NCBI GenBank assembly: GCA_002239065.1
Contig: MPNO01000026.1
Location: forward strand, 1-56,256
Reading direction: 5' to 3'
Length of the DNA: 56,256 bases
From: Defluviicoccus sp. bin129
GTDB lineage: Bacteria > Pseudomonadota > Alphaproteobacteria > MPNO01
In this document: positions 50,575 through 56,256 of the stretch, piece after piece
Layout: each line of letters opens with the position of its first letter
Numbering within the stretch: position 1 is the stretch's first letter
Program-made: the position numbers and the translations under genes
The notes under the pieces: model-generated
What the model saw: only the letters and a program-made list of their open reading frames with translations
Database searches by the model: none
Told to the model about the DNA's origin: nothing

Positions 50575-51168
50575 CTACAGTTCGACCCCGCGATTGGCCC
50601 AGGCGCGGCGCCACTTGCCGGCGATGTCGGGGTCGAACAGGAGGCCGGTGTCGCCCGGCGCGATCGCCCAGTCGTCGCGCGCGAGCTCGGATTCGAGCTG
50701 GCCCGGCGCCCAGCCGGAATAGCCGAGCACGAACAGCGCCCTGCCGGCGCGCCGCCCCATCTCGCGCAATATCCCGGGGTCGGCGGAGAGGAAGACGTCC
50801 CGGGCCACCCGGGTCGAGCCCGCGGTGGGGAAGTCGCTGGAATGCAGGATGTAGCCCTCCTGGGTCCCGACCGGCCCGCCGTAATGCACCGCGATCCGGC
50901 GCCCCGGGGGCTCGGCGGGGGGCGAGCCCGGGTCGAGGATGTTGCCGGCCCGGTCCTCGGCCAGCACGCGGTTGATCACGAACCCCATCGCGCCGTCGGG
51001 GCCGTGCCGGATCATGTAGATCACCGTGCCGGCGAAGCGCGGGTCGGGCATCGAGGGCGCGGCGACCAGGAACCAGCCCTTGAGGCTCCCCGGCGCGGCG
51101 GCGGCGGCCCCGTGGACCGCGGCCAGCAGGACCAGCGCCACGGCGAGGGCTGCGGCGCGCGCCCTCAC
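50575..51168 (-). CDS. YqgE/AlgH-family protein with an N-terminal signal peptide
   Basis: 197 residues. AlgH motifs: SLKGWFLVAAPSMPDPRFAG, IRHGPDGAMGFVINR (~residues 53-67), VHYGGPVGTQEGYILHSS and ALFVLGYSGWAPGQLESELA (~144-163). Standard YqgE proteins are cytoplasmic, ~185 residues and leaderless. This one starts with a clear Sec leader (RARAAALAVALVLLAAVHGAA, cleavage near 24), so it may be periplasmic. GTG 51168 overlaps the scoB stop (GTGA). Function of AlgH is unknown. Confidence 0.86.
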   Translation of the reverse strand: MRARAAALAVALVLLAAVHGAAAAAPGSLKGWFLVAAPSMPDPRFAGTVIYMIRHGPDGAMGFVINRVLAEDRAGNILDPGSPPAEPPGRRIAVHYGGPVGTQEGYILHSSDFPTAGSTRVARDVFLSADPGILREMGRRAGRALFVLGYSGWAPGQLESELARDDWAIAPGDTGLLFDPDIAGKWRRAWANRGVEL

Positions 51169-51839
51169 AGCGCGGGCGCCTCGAGCGCACGCAGATCGCC
51201 GGCGGCGGCGAGCGGCGCCCCGGTGACCGCCTGGAGGCCGGCGAGGTCGAGCCCGGGCACGATCTCGCGTGCGAGAAGCCCGGCGGGCGTCACCTCGATC
51301 ACCGCGAGGTCGGTGTAGATCCGGTCGACCGCACCCCGCCCGGTCAGCGGGTAGGTCGCGCGCTCGACGATCTTGGGCTCGCCGCGCCGGGTGACGTGGT
51401 CGGTCATCGCGTAGACCGCCCTGGCGCCGACCGCGAGGTCCATCGCCCCGCCGACGCCGGGGATCGCGCCCGCCGCCCCGGTCGACCAGTTGGCGAGGTC
51501 GCCATTGGCCGCCACCTGGAAGGCGCCCAGCACGCAGAGGTCGAGATGCCCGCCGCGCACCATGGCGAAGGAATCGGCGTGGTGGAACAGCGCGGCGCCG
51601 GGCAGCAGGGTGACCGGCTGCTTGCCGGCGTTGATCAGCTCCTCGTCCCGCCCGGCCTCCGGCGGCTCGGGCCCCATGCCCAGAATGCCGTTCTCGCTGT
51701 GGAACACGATCTCGCGCTCGGGCGGGACGAAATTGGCCACCAGCACCGGCTGGCCGATGCCGAGATTGACCACCGCCCCGTCCGGGATGTCCTGGGCGAT
51801 GCGCCAGGCGAGCTGGTTGCGGGTGAGGCCTTGTTTCAC
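51165..51839 (-). CDS. scoB: 3-oxoacid CoA-transferase subunit B
   Basis: 224 residues. The catalytic Glu that carries the CoA thioester is in IVFHSENGILGMGPEP (~residues 44-59). Other family marks: IPDGAVVNLGIGQPVLVANF, GAALFHHADSFAMVRGGHLD and GAMDLAVGARAVYAMTDHV. The GTG start at 51839 overlaps the scoA stop. Transfers CoA between succinyl-CoA and acetoacetate or 3-oxoadipate; sequence alone does not separate Sco from PcaJ. Confidence 0.92.
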   Translation of the reverse strand: MKQGLTRNQLAWRIAQDIPDGAVVNLGIGQPVLVANFVPPEREIVFHSENGILGMGPEPPEAGRDEELINAGKQPVTLLPGAALFHHADSFAMVRGGHLDLCVLGAFQVAANGDLANWSTGAAGAIPGVGGAMDLAVGARAVYAMTDHVTRRGEPKIVERATYPLTGRGAVDRIYTDLAVIEVTPAGLLAREIVPGLDLAGLQAVTGAPLAAAGDLRALEAPAL

Positions 51840-52546
51840 GGGTAACGCTCCCCGTTCAGGATCGCCTCGCGCTCGCTCATCGGCCGGGGCACGGCGACCA
51901 CGCGGTCGACGAAGATGCCGGGCGTCACGACATGCTCCGGGTCGATCCCGCCGAGCTCGACCAGCGCGCGCGCCTGGACGATGGTGGTCTTCGCCGCCAT
52001 GCACATCAGCGGGCCGAAATTGCGCGCCGCCAGCCGGTAGGCGAGGTTGCCCCAGCGGTCCGCCCGCTCCGCCTTGACCAGCGCGAAATCGGCGTGCAGC
52101 GGGTATTCGAGCACGTAGTCGCGCCCGTCTATATTGCGGGTCTCCTTGCCGTCGGCCAGCGGGGTGCCGACCGTGGTCGGGGTGTAGAACCCGCCGAGCC
52201 CGGCGCCCGCCGCGCGCAGCCGCTCGGCCAGCGTCCCCTGCGGCACCACCTCGAGCGCGACCCGGCCCGCCCGGTAGACCGCCTCGAAGACCTCGGAATG
52301 CGACGACCGGGGGTAGGTGCAGACCATGCGCGCGACCCTTCCCTGCTCGAGCAGGGCGGCGAGCCCGACATGGCCGTTGCCGGCGTTGTTGTTGACCACG
52401 GTGAGGCCGCGCGCGCCGCAATCGATCAGCGCGTGGATCAGCTCGGTCGGCGAGCCCGCCTCGCCGAACCCGCCGATCAGCACCGTCGCGCCGTCGCCGA
52501 TACCGGCGACCGCCTCGGCGACATCCGCCACCCGCTTGTCGATCAT
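51836..52546 (-). CDS. scoA: 3-oxoacid CoA-transferase subunit A
   Basis: 236 residues. CoA-binding glycine motif VLIGGFGEAGSPTELIHALI (~residues 22-41), then NNNAGNGHVGLAALLEQGRV, PQGTLAERLRAAGAGLGGFY and GNLAYRLAARNFGPLMCMAA. Partner of ScoB in a heterodimer. ATG 52546 is 83 bp from the divergent dinB start. Ketone-body or 3-oxoadipate degradation would supply acetyl- and succinyl-CoA for the nearby catabolic enzymes. Confidence 0.92.
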   Translation of the reverse strand: MIDKRVADVAEAVAGIGDGATVLIGGFGEAGSPTELIHALIDCGARGLTVVNNNAGNGHVGLAALLEQGRVARMVCTYPRSSHSEVFEAVYRAGRVALEVVPQGTLAERLRAAGAGLGGFYTPTTVGTPLADGKETRNIDGRDYVLEYPLHADFALVKAERADRWGNLAYRLAARNFGPLMCMAAKTTIVQARALVELGGIDPEHVVTPGIFVDRVVAVPRPMSEREAILNGERYP

Positions 52547-52629
52547 CCGGCGGAATCTAGGCGAGCGCGGGCGGGCCGTCCACAGGCCGGGCGGTTGACC
52601 GGCCCCGGGGCGCGGCCCAAGCTCCGGCC

Positions 52630-53889
52630 ATGGAGGCGCTCTGCCGCGACTGCCTGGCCGCGCCCGGCGGGGGGGCGGCATGCGTGGCCTGCGGGTCGGC
52701 CCGCATCCTGCGCCATGCCGAGCTCGGCCGGCTGGCGATCGCGCATGTCGATTGCGACGCCTTCTACGCCGCGGTCGAGAAGCGCGACGACCCGTCGCTC
52801 GCCCACCGGCCGGTGCTGGTGGGCGGCCGGCGGCGCGGCGTCGTGCTGGCCGCCTGCTACGAGGCCCGGCGCTTCGGGGTGCGCTCGGCGATGCCGATGT
52901 TCGCCGCGCTCCGCGCCTGCCCGGGCGCCGCCGTGGTGCGCCCCGACATGAAGAAATACGCCGCCGTCTCGCGCGAGGTCCGGGCGCTGATGGAGGGCGT
53001 CACGCCGGCGGTCGAGCCGCTCTCGATCGACGAGGCGGTGCTCGACCTCGCCGGCACCGAGCGCCTGCACCGCGCCAAGCCGGCGGCGACGCTGGCCCGG
53101 CTGCAGCGCCGCATCGAGGCCGAGATCGGCATCACCGTCTCGATCGGCCTCAGCCATAACCGATTTCTCGCCAAGATCGCCTCGGGCGAGGACAAGCCGC
53201 GCGGCTTCTTCGCCATCGGCAAAGGCGACGCCAGGGGGTTCCTCGCGGCCCGCCCGGTCACCCTGATCCCCGGCGTGGGCGAGGCGATGCAGCGCCGGCT
53301 CGCGGCCGACGGAATCGCCACCGTGGGCGACCTCCAGGCGATGCAAGAGGCGGCGCTCGCCTTGCGCTACGGCGCGATCGGCCGCCGCCTCGCCCGGCTC
53401 AGCCGCGGCGAGGACCGGCGCCCGGTCGCCGGCCGGGCGATGCGCAAGAGCCTGTCGGCCGAGACCACCTTCGCCCGGGACATCGCCGCGCCCGACGCGC
53501 TCGCCGGGCGGCTCTGGCCGCTCGCCGAGAAGGTCGCGCGCCGGCTGAAGGCGGAGGGGATCGGCGCCAGGACCGTCACGGTGAAGCTCAAGCGGGCGGA
53601 TTTCCGCACCCGGACGCGGCGCGCGACCCTGCCGCACGCGACCCAGTCGGCCGATGCGATCTGGCGCGCCGGCGCGAGCCTGGTGGCGAAGGAGGCCGAC
53701 GGCACGCCGTTCCGGCTGATCGGCATCGGCGCGTCCAACTACGCCCCCGCCGCCGATGCCGACCCGCCCGACCTCGCCGATCCCGGCTCGGCGGCGCGGC
53801 GCGACGTCGAGCGCGCCATCGATTCGATCCGCGAGCGCTTCGGCGACGACGCCATCGGCCACGGGCGGGGGCGGCGCCAGGGGGCCTAA
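52630..53889 (+). CDS. dinB: DNA polymerase IV (Y-family) with N-terminal Cys cluster
   Basis: 419 residues, error-prone translesion polymerase. The catalytic core starts IAHVDCDAFYAAVEKRDDPS (~residues 37-56, first acidic metal ligand) and has the second motif LSIDEAVLDLAGTERLH (~133-149; Asp-Glu). Helix-hairpin-helix region VTLIPGVGEAMQRRLAADGI; the little finger follows. Residues 1-25 contain CRDC and CVAC, a putative zinc ribbon seen in a subset of alphaproteobacterial DinB proteins. The stop codon TAA adjoins parS site 2. No LexA box was recognised in the 83-bp gap. Confidence 0.93.
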   Translation: MEALCRDCLAAPGGGAACVACGSARILRHAELGRLAIAHVDCDAFYAAVEKRDDPSLAHRPVLVGGRRRGVVLAACYEARRFGVRSAMPMFAALRACPGAAVVRPDMKKYAAVSREVRALMEGVTPAVEPLSIDEAVLDLAGTERLHRAKPAATLARLQRRIEAEIGITVSIGLSHNRFLAKIASGEDKPRGFFAIGKGDARGFLAARPVTLIPGVGEAMQRRLAADGIATVGDLQAMQEAALALRYGAIGRRLARLSRGEDRRPVAGRAMRKSLSAETTFARDIAAPDALAGRLWPLAEKVARRLKAEGIGARTVTVKLKRADFRTRTRRATLPHATQSADAIWRAGASLVAKEADGTPFRLIGIGASNYAPAADADPPDLADPGSAARRDVERAIDSIRERFGDDAIGHGRGRRQGA

Positions 53890-53905
53890 TGTTTCACGTG
53901 AAACA
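53890..53905. promoter_or_regulatory. parS: parS centromere site (ParB-binding), site 2
   Basis: TGTTTCACGTGAAACA, perfect consensus, begins one base after the dinB stop codon is complete. Centre-to-centre distance to site 3 is 37 bp. Confidence 0.93.
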
Positions 53906-53926
53906 TAGGACAGCATTGTTGACCTA

Positions 53927-53942
53927 TGTTTCACGTGAAACA
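53927..53942. promoter_or_regulatory. parS: parS centromere site (ParB-binding), site 3
   Basis: Third exact TGTTTCACGTGAAACA, in the 207-bp gap between dinB and the outer-membrane protein gene. The rest of that gap (53943-54096) shows no gene. Confidence 0.93.
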
Positions 53943-54096
53943 TTTGCCCGATCCGGGTCGATATTGCGTCCCCCGGGGACGGGGACGGATCGGCGCACGC
54001 CTCGTCATTTCCACCCGGCCCCATCCATTTGGCTGGTGACGGGAGACGCGGCGGTCCGGATAAAGGGTTTTTGCCGCCAGCAAAATGGGGTCTTGG

Positions 54097-54828
54097 ATGC
54101 CGAACCGAACCATCGCGGTCCTCGCCGCCTGTGCCACCCTCCTTTTCGCCGCCACCATCCCGCCCGCCCCCGCCCGGGCGCAGGACGGGGCGACATTCGC
54201 CTCGGCCCATGCGGGCAGCCTGGGCGCCGGGCTCGCGGCCGGGTACGACATCTCGCCCTCCTTCACCGCCCGGGCCGCGGTCAACTACTTCAGCTTCGGC
54301 ACCGACGGATCCAGCGCCGGCAACGACTATTCGGTCGATCTGCAGCTCCTTTCGCTCGGCGTGCTGGGCGACTGGCACCCGTTCGAGAACGGCTTCCGGG
54401 TCACCGCCGGCGGGCTGTTCAACGGCAACAAGATGACGCTCGCCTCCAGCGCGGAGGATATCGACCTTGGCGACCGCACCTACAGCGGCGAGATGGAGGC
54501 GGAGCTCGGCTTCAACGCGGTGGTCCCCTATATCGGGATCGGCTGGACCAGCGGACGGGCGGGGGGGAGCGGTCTCGCCTTCTTCGCCGATGCCGGGGTG
54601 ATCCTCCAGGGCGCGCCCAGAATTTCCGCCTCGGGCCGGGTGGTGGAGAGCACGGGGAACGCGTGCAGCTTCGGCCTGTCCGAGGGCGGCCGGGCGACGG
54701 TCGCGGCGGGGTGCGGGTTGCAGGATCTCGGCGCCGACCTCGAAAGCGAGCACGCCGACCTCGAGGACCAGCTGAGCGCGTTCAACCTCTACCCGGTGGT
54801 GATGCTGGGCGTGACCTACCGGTTCTGA
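54097..54828 (+). CDS. Outer-membrane beta-barrel-like protein
   Basis: 243 residues. Signal peptide ~1-29 (TIAVLAACATLLFAATIPPA ending at ARAQ). The mature part has alternating amphipathic strands (ASAHAGSLGAGLAAGYDISP, FTARAAVNYFSFG, LYPVVMLGVTYRF) and the C-terminal Phe needed for BAM-dependent insertion. A Gly-rich 'NAVVPYIGIGW' strand recalls OmpW-like or general porin-like proteins. ATG 54097 is preferred for its upstream GGGG; 54085 is possible. Substrate unknown. Confidence 0.75.
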   Translation: MPNRTIAVLAACATLLFAATIPPAPARAQDGATFASAHAGSLGAGLAAGYDISPSFTARAAVNYFSFGTDGSSAGNDYSVDLQLLSLGVLGDWHPFENGFRVTAGGLFNGNKMTLASSAEDIDLGDRTYSGEMEAELGFNAVVPYIGIGWTSGRAGGSGLAFFADAGVILQGAPRISASGRVVESTGNACSFGLSEGGRATVAAGCGLQDLGADLESEHADLEDQLSAFNLYPVVMLGVTYRF

Positions 54829-54854
54829 GCGCCGCGCGGAGAGAGCCGCCGGCC

Positions 54855-56015
54855 CTACGCGTCCCCGCCCGGCGGCAGCTGGAGCAGGAGCCGGACCAAA
54901 TCGGCCTGGCGCGCCGCGCCGGTCTTGGACAGCACGTTCTTCAACGTCCAGCGCACGGTGTTCTCCGAGCGGTCGAGCTCGCGCGCGATGTCGCGCACGC
55001 TTCGGCCCTGGCCCAGGAGCACGGCGAGGCGGCTCTCGGCGGCGGTCAGCCCGAGCAGGTCGCCGACCCTCTCCGCATCGAGCCGGTTGGCGTCGGGATC
55101 GCGGATCAGCACCAGCGCCGCGATCCGTTCGGCGCCGAAATCGGCGCGCCGCGGCGCGACGGGATGCGCGTGGAGGATCACCGGCAGGCCGGCCGGGCAC
55201 CGTAACGACATCGACCCGCCGACGGGAACCTGTCCGAGCCGCGGCAAAGCCCGGGACACCAGCGCGCGGAGCCTCGCGTCGTCGCGCGGCAGCCTGGCCC
55301 GCAACTCGCCCCGCCATTCGTGGATGCAGCCCCTGTCGCGCAGCGTGCGCCGCGCGGTTCGGTTGGCGGAGGCGATGGCGCCGCGGCGGTCCAGGAAAGC
55401 CACGCCGAGCGCGGTTTGCTCCGGCAACGCGGACATCTCCGCATAGGCAAGCGCCTCCGCCGCCACCAGCTCGCGGCGGACCCGGACCGCCTGGCGGATA
55501 TGGGGCAGCAGGCCCCGGATCCGTTTCAGCTTGTCCGGTTCCCAGCCGGGCTCGGCGTTCGCCATGGTCCAGAACAGGCAGACGTCTCCGGCCCGCCCGT
55601 CCGACCACCGGTCCACCACCACCGCGAGCTGGTCGCGGCAGTCGTATTTGGGCTGGAACTCGTTGTACATCGGGGAGGTGCGTTTCTCGGCCGGGGTGAA
55701 CAGCGCCTCGTTGTGGGTCAGCCGCCAGGCCGGCAGCGCGCCGATCCGCGGCACGTTCTCGCTGAACGACGCGTAGTTCTCGACCCAGTCCGCGACGATC
55801 TCCTGGTGCGGGTCGCCGTCGATCCAGCACGCCGCGAATGTCGCCTCGGCGACCCCCTCGGGGTTCGCCGCGAGCGCCGTGAACTGGCCGCCGTTGAGAC
55901 CGCACAGACGGTCGATCGCCCGGAACGCGTCGCCCCAGCGGCCATCGTCGAACGCGGCGTCGAGCAGGATCTCGACGGTGTTTTCAAAAAGCTCGTCCAT
56001 CCGGCCGGCCGACAT
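54855..56015 (-). CDS. LuxR-type helix-turn-helix transcriptional regulator
   Basis: 386 residues. The C-terminal GerE-type helix-turn-helix is clear: LGLTAAESRLAVLLGQGRSV then RDIARELDRSENTVRWTLKN and VLSKTGAARQADLVRLL (~residues 318-380). The N-terminal ~170 residues are a sensor-like domain without a recognised motif. A PAS-like middle (ALGVAFLDRRGAIASANRTA) may bind a ligand. No response-regulator receiver domain and no autoinducer synthase nearby. The ATG at 56015 has AGGAG eight bases upstream. Its target may be the adjacent outer-membrane gene (convergent), which is speculation. Confidence 0.85.
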   Translation of the reverse strand: MSAGRMDELFENTVEILLDAAFDDGRWGDAFRAIDRLCGLNGGQFTALAANPEGVAEATFAACWIDGDPHQEIVADWVENYASFSENVPRIGALPAWRLTHNEALFTPAEKRTSPMYNEFQPKYDCRDQLAVVVDRWSDGRAGDVCLFWTMANAEPGWEPDKLKRIRGLLPHIRQAVRVRRELVAAEALAYAEMSALPEQTALGVAFLDRRGAIASANRTARRTLRDRGCIHEWRGELRARLPRDDARLRALVSRALPRLGQVPVGGSMSLRCPAGLPVILHAHPVAPRRADFGAERIAALVLIRDPDANRLDAERVGDLLGLTAAESRLAVLLGQGRSVRDIARELDRSENTVRWTLKNVLSKTGAARQADLVRLLLQLPPGGDA

Positions 56016-56109
56016 GGAAGAAAATCTCCTGCGCAACTCTACCCAGTTTAGAAATTTATAGAACATGCGCGCCGAATAGAAAAACCCTCCAGCGCCCCGT
56101 CCCCGCGTC

Positions 56110-56256
56110 GTCATTTCGACCGGAGCGCCGAAGGCGCGCCCCCTCCCTCGTTATTTCGACCGGAGCGCCGGAGGCGCGCAGTGGAGAACCCTCCCTGCCC
56201 ATGGGGACGAGGTTTCTCCACTCCGCCGTGCTCCGCACGGCTCCGGTCGAAATGAC
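56110..56256. repeat. REP/BIME-like repeat cluster
   Basis: The unit TCATTTCGACCGGAGCGCCG occurs at 56111 and, with one change, at 56151, each followed by a GGCGCG tract. The window ends with its inverted partner (CTCCGGTCGAAATGAC). Between them AGTGGAGAACC and GGTTTCTCCACT also pair, so 56150-56256 can fold into a long interrupted hairpin. Such units are dispersed non-coding repeats in alphaproteobacteria. It may continue beyond the window. Confidence 0.75.

Noticed and set aside
53889..55205. Long plus-strand frame starting MFHVKHRTALLTYVSRETF
   Set aside because: The first residues are just the translation of two parS sites, and the rest is a shadow of the outer-membrane protein gene read in another frame.
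1..56256. CRISPR array, rRNA or tRNA genes
   Set aside because: No regularly spaced short direct repeats were seen, nor any rRNA or cloverleaf-type sequence with a TTCGANTC-like T-loop in a convincing context.

Overview
The window is GC-rich (roughly 70% by eye), densely packed chromosomal DNA of an alphaproteobacterium. This is inferred from several features: a short SRP RNA next to dnaX-ebfC-recR, an inositol-monophosphatase-type HisN, a membrane-anchored class I cytochrome c, a yej transporter with tandem binding proteins, a DinB with an N-terminal cysteine cluster, a Zur box of the AATGTTATAACATT type, and a DUF1289 protein. There is no rRNA, tRNA or CRISPR array, so the genus cannot be fixed; Rhodospirillales- or Rhizobiales-like is a guess. 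Layout: (1) 1-619, relic of a tyrosine recombinase. (2) 688-12474, core genes: a HAD phosphatase, dapD-dapE, a membrane protein, def-fmt-truA, dnaX-ebfC-recR with the SRP RNA upstream, nudC, pheA, cytochrome c and hisN. (3) 12554-20086, a complete five-gene YejAA'BEF peptide/microcin C-type importer, followed by an M17 aminopeptidase and a UbiD-family decarboxylase on the other strand. (4) 23093-41498, a long accessory catabolic region. It holds an AtzH/HpxZ-like DUF3225 protein, a 2-hydroxyacid dehydrogenase, a NIPSNAP protein, a solute-binding-like protein without a leader, a three-domain RidA-like protein, two MDR reductases, a secreted metzincin, an E1alpha-E1beta-E2 2-oxoacid/acetoin dehydrogenase without E3, an M24 pita-bread protein with an altered metal site, an MFS carrier, two amidohydrolases, a luciferase-like monooxygenase, and a MarR regulator with a cupin. 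(5) 41543-47353, zinc homeostasis: Zur box, zur, two overlooked micro-genes, znuCBA, then a CobW-type GTPase, a WD40 protein and DUF1289. (6) 47354-49560, a scar zone with a DUF4338/Tn5-like transposase relic, a compact three-gene set around a retropepsin-like aspartic protease, hairpins and an IS1595-type relic. (7) 49539-53942, tauD, algH, scoB, scoA and dinB bracketed by three perfect ParB-binding parS sites. (8) An outer-membrane protein, a LuxR-type regulator and a terminal REP-like repeat. How the parts work together: many genes are joined by 4-bp ATGA/GTGA overlaps, so translational coupling is the rule. The Zur operon couples zinc sensing, uptake and probable zinc delivery. The catabolic region looks like several small degradative units for organic acids, amides and xenobiotics feeding CoA and TCA metabolism, but the substrates cannot be read from sequence. 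The most notable items are the three parS sites with no parAB in view, the micro-genes hidden in the zur-znu operon, the retropepsin operon between transposon relics, the triple RidA protein lacking the catalytic arginine in every domain, and an MDR 5' end present on both sides of a metzincin gene.
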